From Oscillospiraceae bacterium (GTDB lineage: Bacteria > Bacillota_A > Clostridia > Oscillospirales > Oscillospiraceae), in the NCBI GenBank assembly GCA_017545325.1, contig JAFWOX010000027.1:5512-69511 (forward strand): a DNA stretch of 64,000 nt, in the 5' to 3' direction. The notes beneath the pieces were generated by a model. The model saw nothing but the letters and a program-made list of their open reading frames with translations. It had not been told where the DNA came from and ran no database searches. Made by a program: the position numbers and the translations under genes. Position 1 is the stretch's first letter. The number at the start of each line of letters is the position of its first letter. Below, piece by piece: positions 26,245 through 33,963 of the stretch.

Positions 26245-27195
26245 TTATTTATGGATGGAGGTGTTGATGCCGGTCATATCCGGCCCGTCGTTCAGGTTGT
26301 TCCAGTTCCATTCCCGGCCGCCCAGGAACACACTGGAGTTCATGTCGTTGGAGAGGAAGATCAGGATGGCCTCGGGGAACTTCATGCACATATCGTAGAA
26401 GAACTCCTTCATGGCCATTTCGTTCACATCCCCGGACTTGATGCCGTATTTCTTGCAGAGCTTGTCCAGCTCCTTATCCGTCTCGATGAGGTAATCCCGG
26501 GTGAAGGTGTAGGCGCGGCCGTCATAGGGCTCATTGTGCTTGGCGTGGCCGGGAATGACCACCTGGGCGCCCAGGGCTTCCAGCTTGTTGATGGCGTCGA
26601 TCCACTTCTTCCGGCCGTTGGCGCTCACCTCGCAGGTGAAAGGATGGGCGTTGGAGAAGAGCACGTCGGAGCCGATAACGGTGGAAATGGAGGGGACATA
26701 TACGATGGTATTGTACTGGAGATCGCCCCAGACCTGGGGGAATACGATGATCTCCTCCCCCTCCAGCATGATCTTGTTGTCCGCGGGCAGGGGGGTCAGG
26801 GCGGGATAGCGGTCCTTGCGGCAGAGATTCACCTTGCCGATGATGCTCTCCCAATGCTCCACCTTATCGCCGAACTGCGCATCGATGGTGGGGATGTCCT
26901 CCGGCATGGCGTAGCAGACGCAGTCCGGGAAGGCTTCCTTCACATGGCCGATGCCCCAGTAATGGTCGGGATGGGCATGGGTGGCGAAGCAGGCCACCAG
27001 GTTCAGGTTCCGCTCGCAGATCTCCGCGATGACCCGGTAGGCGTTGGACCGGGTCCACTGGCAGTCCACCAGGACGGCGTCCTTTTCGCCGAAGATCAGG
27101 GTGCTGACCACATTGAAGCCGGCCTCATCGGAGGTCATGGCGAGGGTCTGCAGCTTTCCGGGGCCGTGGGTATTCAAACGGACTTCCATGCTCAT
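26245..27195 (-). CDS. MBL-fold metallo-hydrolase
   Basis: 316 residues. The metal site THAHPDH (about 72-78) is of the HxHxDH type, with further ligands in VIGSDVLFSNAH and IPGHAKHNEP. The N-terminal strand pattern (NVVSTLIFGEKDAVLVDCQW) is typical of the fold. The family includes lactonases, glyoxalase II and thiol hydrolases; the substrate cannot be inferred. A C-terminal extension of about 90 residues beyond the core is present. ATG at 27195 with GGAGAG 8 nt upstream. Confidence 0.85.
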   Translation of the reverse strand: MSMEVRLNTHGPGKLQTLAMTSDEAGFNVVSTLIFGEKDAVLVDCQWTRSNAYRVIAEICERNLNLVACFATHAHPDHYWGIGHVKEAFPDCVCYAMPEDIPTIDAQFGDKVEHWESIIGKVNLCRKDRYPALTPLPADNKIMLEGEEIIVFPQVWGDLQYNTIVYVPSISTVIGSDVLFSNAHPFTCEVSANGRKKWIDAINKLEALGAQVVIPGHAKHNEPYDGRAYTFTRDYLIETDKELDKLCKKYGIKSGDVNEMAMKEFFYDMCMKFPEAILIFLSNDMNSSVFLGGREWNWNNLNDGPDMTGINTSIHK

Positions 27196-27268
27196 AGTTC
27201 AGTCTCTCCTTTTATTGAATATTTTTCAAATCCGCTGTATTGCCGCTGTGGATATATGGTCTCTGTTC

Positions 27269-27298
27269 AGTTTACCATAGGCTGCCGGCAAACCGCAA
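27269..27298 (-). promoter_or_regulatory. probable promoter of the MBL hydrolase-pyrR unit
   Basis: TTGCGG (27293-27298), 18-bp spacer, TAAACT (27269-27274) on the minus strand. Confidence 0.5.
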
Positions 27299-27354
27299 GC
27301 CCCATATTCTCCGTTTTTCCGAACATCCGGAGCTTTTGGGAAACCGGAGGATAC

Positions 27355-27394
27355 AAAAAGGCTGTGAAGGACCGATAAACGGCGCTTCACAGCC
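27355..27394 (-). terminator. terminator of the cobalamin operon
   Basis: GGCTGTGAAG (27360-27369) pairs with CTTCACAGCC (27385-27394); on the minus strand a T-run follows (27355-27359). The 5' arm of the stem includes the gluQ stop codon. Confidence 0.85.
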
Positions 27395-28313
27395 TGCCGA
27401 GCTCTTCCGTATCCGGGATGATATCCCGCTTTCCCACGGCTTCCCAGGAGAACAGGGGGATCAGCTCCTCCGCCCGGATCGGCTCATACCGGTCCAGGAG
27501 GCCGCAGGCATGGGCCAGGATGCCGATGACCGTCTCGGGTCTGTGCCGCTGCTGCAGATAACCCAGGTCCAGGTCCGCGTCCCGCTTGGAGAGCTTTCGC
27601 CCCTCCCGGTCCGTGAGCATGGGCACATGGCAGTATTCCGGTTGGGGATAGCCCAAAAGCCGCTGGAGATAGATCTGCCGGGGAGTTGAGCTGAGCAGAT
27701 CGCATCCCCGGACCACCTCCGTGACGCCGAATTCCCCGTCATCCACCACCACGGCAAGCTGATAGACGAACACTCCGTCCGCCCGGCGCAGGACAAAGTC
27801 GCCGCAGGCCTCCTTCAAATTCTCCGTATAGCAGCCATAAACTCCGTCTGTAAACCCGATGGAGAGATCAGGCGCCTCCAGCCGCCAGGCCGGGGGCGTT
27901 TTATGCTTGGCCCGCTCCTCCTCGCTCGCCTCCCGGCAGGAGGCGGGATGGATGGGATGGCCGTCGGAAGCATGGGGAGCGTTCACCAGATTCAGGCTGC
28001 CCCGGGTGCACCAGCAGGGAAAGACGTTGCCCCGGCTTCGCAGCGTCTCCAGCGCCTGTTCATAGGCCTGCGTACGGCTGCGCTGGGGCGGGGTTTCCCG
28101 ATCCCATTCCAGCCCCAGCCATCGAAGATCGCTGCGGATGGATTCGCCATTTTCTTCCGTGCAGCGCAGGGTATCCAGGTCTTCCATCCGAAGCTGGATC
28201 TCCCCGCCCCGGCTTCTGACGGAAAGCCAGGCCAGGAGATAAGCAAAAGCGTTGCCCAGATGCATCCTTCCGCTGGGGGTGGGGGCAAAGCGCCCGATCA
28301 CCGGCCGGTTCAT
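27387..28313 (-). CDS. gluQ: glutamyl-Q tRNA(Asp) synthetase
   Basis: Attaches glutamate to queuosine-34 of tRNA(Asp). 308 residues; the catalytic half of a glutamyl-tRNA synthetase without the anticodon-binding domain. HIGH-like motif GRMHLGNAF (about 15-23), Zn ligands starting CWC (about 100-102), and KLSKRD as the KMSKS motif (about 240). Last gene of the late cobalamin operon, joined to the phosphatase gene by an ATGA overlap; the metabolic link is not obvious. Confidence 0.92.
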   Translation of the reverse strand: MNRPVIGRFAPTPSGRMHLGNAFAYLLAWLSVRSRGGEIQLRMEDLDTLRCTEENGESIRSDLRWLGLEWDRETPPQRSRTQAYEQALETLRSRGNVFPCWCTRGSLNLVNAPHASDGHPIHPASCREASEEERAKHKTPPAWRLEAPDLSIGFTDGVYGCYTENLKEACGDFVLRRADGVFVYQLAVVVDDGEFGVTEVVRGCDLLSSTPRQIYLQRLLGYPQPEYCHVPMLTDREGRKLSKRDADLDLGYLQQRHRPETVIGILAHACGLLDRYEPIRAEELIPLFSWEAVGKRDIIPDTEELGRL

Positions 28314-28903
28314 TTTCTTTCCTCCGGTATCGCCTCATAGCGCCAGGGGGAGGTCTCATCCCGCCGCTCCAGCAGGAATCCCCGTCCGTTTTTCGGCTGC
28401 CATTCGTAGCGGTTTTTTCCCTCCTCCGGGAACAGATGGGCCATGATGGCGGCGATGGGACCCCCGTGGGTCACCAGCAGGGTATCCGGCCCCCGCTCCA
28501 GTTCCCGCCAGGCCTGCAGCACCCGGGCTTCCATGATGGCGCCGCTCTCTCCTCCCGGGCAGACGTTCGCCGTATTGTCCCCGGTAATCCAGGCCAGATA
28601 CTCCGGGTCTTCCTTCATCGCCTCATAGCTGCGCATCTCAAAGACGCCGAAGTCCATCTCCCGGAAGCCGGGGAGCGCCGTATGCTTCCCCGCCCCGAAA
28701 AGCAGGGACAGGGTCTCGTCCGTCCGACGCATGCCGCTGGTGGCAAAGCGCAGCCCCGCCGCGGAGGGATACCGCGCATCCCGGCGCAGGGCCAGCAGCT
28801 CTTCTCTCCCCGCTTCCATCAGGGGCAGATCCGTGCTGCCGCAGTAGAGCCATCTCTCATTGGCTTCCGTCCGCCCATGGCGGATGAGCATGCAGCGGAT
28901 CAT
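28310..28903 (-). CDS. histidine phosphatase (CobC-like alpha-ribazole phosphatase)
   Basis: 197 residues. The phosphohistidine motif LIRHGRTEAN at residues 7-16 and the second catalytic His in VTHGG (about 146) define the superfamily. The position between cobU-like and gluQ genes in a cobT-cobU-cobS operon points to removal of phosphate from alpha-ribazole-5'-phosphate or adenosylcobalamin-5'-phosphate (CobC role). This is an inference from context, because the superfamily is broad. Confidence 0.8.
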   Translation of the reverse strand: MIRCMLIRHGRTEANERWLYCGSTDLPLMEAGREELLALRRDARYPSAAGLRFATSGMRRTDETLSLLFGAGKHTALPGFREMDFGVFEMRSYEAMKEDPEYLAWITGDNTANVCPGGESGAIMEARVLQAWRELERGPDTLLVTHGGPIAAIMAHLFPEEGKNRYEWQPKNGRGFLLERRDETSPWRYEAIPEERK

Positions 28904-29259
28904 TTCAGCTGCTGGGAAAGGCCGCAGAAGATACGGGTCACCGTATCCGCCTTCGCCGCAAGGGCGCTGAGGTAGCGGCCCACCGCCTCCCGCCAGGCCC
29001 GCTGCTCCGCATCGATGGGCACGATGCCGCAGCTGATGTCCCGGCAGATGAGCACCGCGTTCTTCCGGAATTTCTGCGTGGGCTCCTCTCCCTTCCGGAG
29101 GCAGCCCAGCACATACTCCTCCAGGTGCCGGATGCAGCGTTTGGAGGCGTCCAGCTCCCCATCCTCCCCGCAGGTAAAGATATCCGTATCCTTCAAGCCG
29201 TATTTCTCCCGGGCATAGGTGAGCTTGCCCTGGTACGCGCCGCCGATGATCAGAACCAT
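28900..29259 (-). CDS. short CobU-like nucleotide-binding protein
   Basis: 119 residues, well below the ~180 of CobU. It keeps a P-loop IIGGAYQGK at 4-12, the CobU motif CGIVPIDAEQRAWREAVGRYLS and the closing AKADTVTRIFCGLSQQLK, but has lost much of the central region. It may be a stand-alone cobinamide kinase-type protein or a degenerate duplicate; a fuller CobU is encoded two genes upstream. ATGA overlap with the phosphatase gene; 16 bp after cobS. Confidence 0.75.
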   Translation of the reverse strand: MVLIIGGAYQGKLTYAREKYGLKDTDIFTCGEDGELDASKRCIRHLEEYVLGCLRKGEEPTQKFRKNAVLICRDISCGIVPIDAEQRAWREAVGRYLSALAAKADTVTRIFCGLSQQLK

Positions 29260-29275
29260 GTTCTTCCTCCCGTTA

Positions 29276-30025
29276 TCAGATGAGTGCCAGGACCAGCAGG
29301 CCGCAGAACTCGCCCACGGTCACAGCCAGCCCGGAAATATCCCCGGACATGCCTCCCAGCTGTTTTCTGCCATGGAGGATGCACAGGGCCGCCCCGGCCG
29401 CGGCGGCGGCGGAGCAGACGCCGGATAAGCCCCAGAAGATCAGCGGCAGCGCCAGAGCCGCCACCAGCATGACGCAGACGGCCGCCTTATGGACCGGGGC
29501 GACCCCTTTCCGGAAATCTCCCGCATAGCCGCTGGTACCCATGGGCTCCAGGGTCATCACCGCCAGGGCGGAGGGACAGCGGGAGGCCAGGGGCAGGAGC
29601 AGGAGCAGAAGGACCCGGCTGCCGGAAAGATCCGCAGAGGCCATCAGGGCAAAGGAGCCGATCAGCAGCATCGCGGCGCAGATCACGGCGAAGGAGCCCA
29701 CATGACTGTCCTTCAGGATCCGCTGACGCTCCGGCAGATCCCGCCGGGAAAGGATGGCGTCGCAGCAGTCCATAAACCCGTCCAGGTGGATGAAGCCGGT
29801 GAGCAGGTAGGGCAGGAAGGCCAGAAGGAGGGGGCCGAAAAGGCCAAGTCCGCCGGCCAGGCCCAGCAGCCAGGCAAGCAGGCTCCAGATCCCCCCGATG
29901 AGCAGCCCGATGAGGGGGAAGCAGGCCAGCATGGCCGGACGCCTTCCATTGTCCCACCGGGGATAGGGGCAGGGAATGGCGCAGAACATGCCCCAGGCCA
30001 TGAAGAACGGGATCGTGCGCTTCAT
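29276..30025 (-). CDS. cobS: adenosylcobinamide-GDP ribazoletransferase
   Basis: Joins adenosylcobinamide-GDP and alpha-ribazole, the final assembly step of cobalamin. 249-residue membrane protein with several helices and the signature GFIHLDGFMDCCDAILSRR (about 77-95) and LKDSHVGSFA. ATGA overlap with cobU. Confidence 0.93.
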   Translation of the reverse strand: MKRTIPFFMAWGMFCAIPCPYPRWDNGRRPAMLACFPLIGLLIGGIWSLLAWLLGLAGGLGLFGPLLLAFLPYLLTGFIHLDGFMDCCDAILSRRDLPERQRILKDSHVGSFAVICAAMLLIGSFALMASADLSGSRVLLLLLLPLASRCPSALAVMTLEPMGTSGYAGDFRKGVAPVHKAAVCVMLVAALALPLIFWGLSGVCSAAAAAGAALCILHGRKQLGGMSGDISGLAVTVGEFCGLLVLALI

Positions 30026-30561
30026 ACCGGCAGCTCCCCCTTGAACAGGTTCCGCGTGCCGGAAACGATCTCCGCCACCGTGTCGCAGGCATGGGCCAGC
30101 GCCCGGTCAACATAGGCGAGCCCTCGGCGATAGGCCTCCGTCCATTCATCGTAGCGGCCGGCGTCTGCATAGAGGAAGTCGCTGACGAAAACCGCGTTCT
30201 CCGCATAGCGGGCAAAGTTTTTCAGATCCTCCGCCACCCGGGCCGGAGAGGTGGGATCAAAGCTGCCGTCCGCGCCGAACATCTCATTCGCCAGCAGGGC
30301 GGTAACGCTGTCCAGCAGGTAGCTCCCGCGGCCTCCGGTCGTCTCCAGGCAGGAGGAGATATGGCTTCCCAGCTCCAGGGTCTCGAAGCCCCAGCCCTCC
30401 CGCTCAGCCAGGTGGCGGCGGATGCGGGCCCGGTCCTCCTCGTCATGGGGGATCATGGTGGCGATGTAGTACAGGGGGCCGTCCCCCGCCAGCTTTTTGG
30501 CGGCATGCTGGGCCAGGGTGGATTTGCCGTTCTTGCACCCGCCGGAAAGAAAGATCGTCAT
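30022..30561 (-). CDS. cobU: adenosylcobinamide kinase / guanylyltransferase
   Basis: Activates cobinamide for lower-ligand attachment. 179 residues with P-loop SGGCKNGKST (5-15), YIATMIPHDEEDRARIRRH and the C-terminal CobU pattern ending in IVSGTRNLFKG. It is somewhat divergent (the P-loop has CKN where GARSGKS is usual), but length and context support the call. ATGA overlaps with both neighbours cobT and cobS. Confidence 0.88.
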   Translation of the reverse strand: MTIFLSGGCKNGKSTLAQHAAKKLAGDGPLYYIATMIPHDEEDRARIRRHLAEREGWGFETLELGSHISSCLETTGGRGSYLLDSVTALLANEMFGADGSFDPTSPARVAEDLKNFARYAENAVFVSDFLYADAGRYDEWTEAYRRGLAYVDRALAHACDTVAEIVSGTRNLFKGELPV

Positions 30562-31649
30562 ACCTTAAAGCTCTCCCCCGCCCGGATCTCCTCCAGGTAA
30601 TCATCGTTGATGCTGGCCTCCGCAAAGGTGGCCATCTCGTTCATGATGGCGCAGGCGGCGTCCATCACCTGGAAGGCGAGAGGACAGCCGCTCCCCTCCC
30701 CCAGCCGCATGTTCAGCAGCAGCCAGGGCTCCAGTCCCAGCTCCTTCGCCGCCTGCATATAGCCGATCTCGTAGGAGGCATGGCTGGGGAAGATATACTC
30801 CGCCGCCCGGGGGCAGAGCCGCCCCGCGCACAGCGCCGCCACAATGGAGATAAAGCCATCCGCCACCACGGGAAGCCGATTCGCCGCGGCGCCCAGGAAT
30901 ACCCCGCACATGGCGGCCAGGTCGAAGCCTCCCACCTTGCTCAGCACATCTACCGGGTCATTCCGATCCGGCCTGTGGAGCTCCAGCGCATGGGCGATGA
31001 CCTGCTTTTTCTTCCGGAAGCTCTCGTCTGTGATCCCGCCGCCCCGGCCGGTGACCTGCTCCACGGCGAGGCCGGTGAGGGCGGCCAGGACGGCGGCGGA
31101 GGTGGTGGTATTGCCGATCCCCATCTCTCCCACGCCGATCACCCGGATCCCCTCCGCCTTGGCCTGGCCCGCCAGCTCCGCTCCGGTGAGGATGGCCTGG
31201 AGGGCCTGCGTCCTGGTCATGGCCGGCTCGCGGTACAGGTTCCTTGTCCCCTTTCCCAGGCTTCGATCCAGGATCCCGGGGCAGGTATAGGGACAGGCGA
31301 TGCCCATATCCACCACCTGAACGTCATCCCCGAAATGCTTGGCTAAGGTGGACATGCCGGTGAGCCGCCGGGTCATATTCACCGCCTGAGCGGCGGTGAC
31401 GGTCTGGGGCGCGGAAGCGACTCCCTCCTCCGCCACGCCGTTATCCGCGCAGAGGACGATGATCCTCCGCTTTTCCACTGTATTGTGCAGCTGCCCGGTG
31501 ATCCCCGAAAGGCGGATGGAGATATCCTCCAGTCTGCCCAGGCTGCCGGGCGGTTTCGCCAGCTCCGCCTGACGTTCCCGGGCCTTTTCCATCGCCCGGT
31601 CGTCCAGAGGCGCAATGGCGCTCAGCAGCGCCTTCAGTTTTTCTTCCAT
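30558..31649 (-). CDS. cobT: nicotinate-nucleotide-dimethylbenzimidazole phosphoribosyltransferase
   Basis: Activates the lower-ligand base as alpha-ribazole phosphate. 363 residues with KPPGSLGRLEDI near 30, VLCADNGVAEEGVA (about 65-78), GVGEMGIGNTTTSAA (about 174-188) and GGGITDESF. First gene of a compact operon cobT-cobU-cobS-cobU-like-phosphatase-gluQ. No cobalamin riboswitch is recognisable in the short leader. Confidence 0.94.
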   Translation of the reverse strand: MEEKLKALLSAIAPLDDRAMEKARERQAELAKPPGSLGRLEDISIRLSGITGQLHNTVEKRRIIVLCADNGVAEEGVASAPQTVTAAQAVNMTRRLTGMSTLAKHFGDDVQVVDMGIACPYTCPGILDRSLGKGTRNLYREPAMTRTQALQAILTGAELAGQAKAEGIRVIGVGEMGIGNTTTSAAVLAALTGLAVEQVTGRGGGITDESFRKKKQVIAHALELHRPDRNDPVDVLSKVGGFDLAAMCGVFLGAAANRLPVVADGFISIVAALCAGRLCPRAAEYIFPSHASYEIGYMQAAKELGLEPWLLLNMRLGEGSGCPLAFQVMDAACAIMNEMATFAEASINDDYLEEIRAGESFKV

Positions 31650-31678
31650 AACCAGGTCCTCCTTGGTCTGTCTGACTC

Positions 31679-31708
31679 ATTATATAACAGCTTTCCCTGC
31701 TTCTGCAA
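31679..31708 (-). promoter_or_regulatory. promoter of the cobalamin operon
   Basis: TTGCAG (31703-31708), 18 bp, TATAAT (31679-31684) on the minus strand, about 30 bp from the cobT ATG. Confidence 0.65.
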
Positions 31709-31733
31709 CCGAAGGAAATTGCCGCTTCGGGGA

Positions 31734-31762
31734 TTGCATTCTCCCGTCGGAAAACGTATAAT
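31734..31762 (+). promoter_or_regulatory. promoter of the PAT-like acetyltransferase
   Basis: TTGCAT (31734-31739), 17 bp, TATAAT (31757-31762). Confidence 0.7.
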
Positions 31763-31797
31763 GCAGAGCATTCCGGGAGGAAGGGAGTTGTTCCATT

Positions 31798-32382
31798 ATG
31801 GCGGCGCGCATTCGCTTTGTCCGGCCCGAGGATGCGGAGGCCCTGGCGGAGATCTATGCCCCCTATGTCCGGCAGACAGCCATCACCTTTGAATATGAAC
31901 CTCCGTCTCCGGAGGAATTCCGCCGGCGGATCGAAGGGATCCGGCAGCGTTATCCCTATCTGGCGGCGGAGGAGGATGGGCAGCTGCTGGGCTATTGCTA
32001 CGCTTCTCCCTTCAAGGGCCGCGCCGCGTACGACTGGGCGGCGGAGACCTCCATTTATATCCGCAGGGATCAGCATCGGCGGGGGCTGGGCAAACGGCTC
32101 TATGCCGTGCTGGAGGAGCTGCTCCGGGCTCAGGGGATCCTGGATATGCTGGCCAGCATCGCGGTCCCGGAGCCGGAGGACGAATATCTGACCTTGGACA
32201 GCGTACGGTTTCACGCCGCGCTGGGCTTCCGGGAGATCGCCCGCTTCCCCAGCATCGGCAGCAAGTTCGGCCGCTGGTATCATATGGTCTGGATGGACAA
32301 GGTCCTGGGGGAACATGCTCCGGCTCCAAAACCCATCCGCGCGATCTCCGACCTGGGCTTCCGGGAGGACGCAGAGTTCTGA
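31798..32382 (+). CDS. GNAT acetyltransferase, phosphinothricin-acetyltransferase-like
   Basis: 194 residues. IRFVRPEDAEALAEIYAPYVRQTAITFEYEPPS at the N-terminus and the acetyl-CoA motif DQHRRGLGKRLY (about 91-102) match the PAT/MnaT group, which acetylates phosphinothricin, methionine sulfoximine or related amino-acid analogues. LTLDSVRFHAALGFREIARF is another group feature. It is transcribed alone, with its own promoter and terminator, divergently from cobT. Confidence 0.85.
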   Translation: MAARIRFVRPEDAEALAEIYAPYVRQTAITFEYEPPSPEEFRRRIEGIRQRYPYLAAEEDGQLLGYCYASPFKGRAAYDWAAETSIYIRRDQHRRGLGKRLYAVLEELLRAQGILDMLASIAVPEPEDEYLTLDSVRFHAALGFREIARFPSIGSKFGRWYHMVWMDKVLGEHAPAPKPIRAISDLGFREDAEF

Positions 32383-32394
32383 ACGGGCGTTTCG

Positions 32395-32435
32395 AAGGGC
32401 AGCAGGGCTTCCGCCTCGATGCCCTTTTCTTTTCT
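32395..32435 (+). terminator. terminator after the PAT-like gene
   Basis: AAGGGCA (32395-32401) pairs with TGCCCTT (32420-32426), followed by TTCTTTTC. It sits between convergent genes. Confidence 0.7.
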
Positions 32436-32453
32436 CCCCGCTTGCCCCCGGAC

Positions 32454-33851
32454 TCAGCGGGTGAGGATCTTCACCCAGCGGAAGCGGTTGCAGACGATCC
32501 CGTTGGGGATGCACTTCAGCAGCTGGTCAGCCTTCAGACAGCAATAGGTGACCGCTGGGGGAAAGTGAAAGACGAAGGCGCTGAGCACGGCGGAGGGAAT
32601 GGTGAACAGCCACATAAACAGATTATCGGTGATGGCGGCGTACTTCGTGCTCCCTCCGCCTCCGATGATCCCGCCCTCCACCGGGTATTCGTAGCAGGAA
32701 CCGGCGGTCGTCACGCTGAGTATCGTCAAAAACTGCAAGGATAGGGCCCGGGTTTCCGGCGAGATCCGGTAAACGGCCACGATGGGTCTCATGCACAGGA
32801 ACAGCAGGCCGCCCAGGAGCACCCCCAGGGTCAGGAAGATCCCCTGCATGGTTTTTGCATAGGAGCGGACCATATCCAGCCGCCCCTCCCCCACGGTCTT
32901 CCCGGTGACCACAGAGGCCACGTTGGCGCAGGCCATGCCGAATACGGCGAAGACCTGGGAGATGGTGACCGCGATGCTGTTGGCGGCGATGACCTGGGCG
33001 CTGATATGGCCCAGGACCGCGGTCTGGGCCGCCTGGGCGATGCCCCAGAGCAGACCGCTGATGATGACCGGCGCGGCAACCTTGACGTAATCCCGGAGAT
33101 AAGTCCCGTCCAGGGAGAAGATCTCCCGAAGCTTCATCCGCAGCTTTTTGTCCATATACAGGGTATAGATCAGGATGATCAGCAGCTCCACCGTTCGGCT
33201 GGTCAGCGTCGCCAGCGCCGCTCCCGTGACCCCCAGCTCCGGGGCGCCCAGATTTCCGTAGATCAGGCAGTAATTGAGGCAGGCATTGATCGCGATGGTG
33301 CTGAGGGACATGACCGTACCGATTATGGCGGTCTCCACGCTCTGCAGCGCGTACATCAGGGTATTGGACACGGAGAAGAGCAGGTATGTCCAGCGCATGA
33401 TGCGCAAATACCGAAGTCCTTCTTCGATCACCGCTTCCTCCCGGGTAAACAGGGAGAGCAGACTCCTGGGGATGAAGGTGGAAAGCAGGAAGAAAACGAG
33501 CCCGGCCGCAATGCCGAATTTCATGCCGATGGAGATGATCTTTTTGATCGGTCCCGTGCGCAGCTGTCCCCAATACTGGGAGGCCAGCACCACGATGCCC
33601 ATACCGATCCCGGCGGCGATCTGCTGCAGGACGAACTGGAGCTGGTTGACCAGCGTGGCCCCGGAGAGAGCCAGCTCGGAGTAGGTGCCGAGCATGAGGT
33701 TGTCCACCAGGTTCACCGTCAGGGCGGCCAGCTGCTGCAGCGCGATGACCAGCAGCAGGGGGAAGAAGGTCCGGTAAAAGGTCTTGTCCCGGGTGAACAG
33801 GCCCAGGTATTTGGGATCCCGATCCGGCGGGAGCTGGGCGTAAGCTTTCAT
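32454..33851 (-). CDS. MATE-family efflux transporter
   Basis: 465 residues with about 12 hydrophobic helices; N-terminal NLVDNLMLGTYSELALSGATLVNQL and the mid-protein repeat match the NorM/DinF fold of Na+- or H+-coupled drug exporters. The ATG at 33851 has AGGAG 9 nt upstream; a GTG two codons earlier is less likely. It stands alone between a PAT-like acetyltransferase (convergent) and the molybdenum hydroxylase subunit (same strand, 107 bp and a strong hairpin upstream). Substrate unknown. Confidence 0.9.
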   Translation of the reverse strand: MKAYAQLPPDRDPKYLGLFTRDKTFYRTFFPLLLVIALQQLAALTVNLVDNLMLGTYSELALSGATLVNQLQFVLQQIAAGIGMGIVVLASQYWGQLRTGPIKKIISIGMKFGIAAGLVFFLLSTFIPRSLLSLFTREEAVIEEGLRYLRIMRWTYLLFSVSNTLMYALQSVETAIIGTVMSLSTIAINACLNYCLIYGNLGAPELGVTGAALATLTSRTVELLIILIYTLYMDKKLRMKLREIFSLDGTYLRDYVKVAAPVIISGLLWGIAQAAQTAVLGHISAQVIAANSIAVTISQVFAVFGMACANVASVVTGKTVGEGRLDMVRSYAKTMQGIFLTLGVLLGGLLFLCMRPIVAVYRISPETRALSLQFLTILSVTTAGSCYEYPVEGGIIGGGGSTKYAAITDNLFMWLFTIPSAVLSAFVFHFPPAVTYCCLKADQLLKCIPNGIVCNRFRWVKILTR

Positions 33852-33906
33852 GGACACACACTCCTGACAGGAACGCCTTGCGGCGGTAATCGGCGGGGGA
33901 TATACC

Positions 33907-33937
33907 CCGGGGCGCGGCTTCCTGAGCCGCGCCCCGG
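33907..33937 (-). terminator. strong GC-rich hairpin after the molybdenum hydroxylase gene
   Basis: CCGGGGCGCGGCT (33907-33919) is exactly complementary to 33925-33937 with a 5-nt loop. No T-run follows on either strand, so it may terminate weakly or protect the mRNA 3' end. Confidence 0.5.
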
Positions 33938-33963
33938 TATCGTTCTGTCTCTTTAAGGGCTGA

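Noticed and set aside
31650..31797. Cobalamin riboswitch upstream of cobT
   Set aside because: The leader from the promoter at 31679-31708 to the ATG is only about 30 nt and no B12-box (GCCACTG) is visible.
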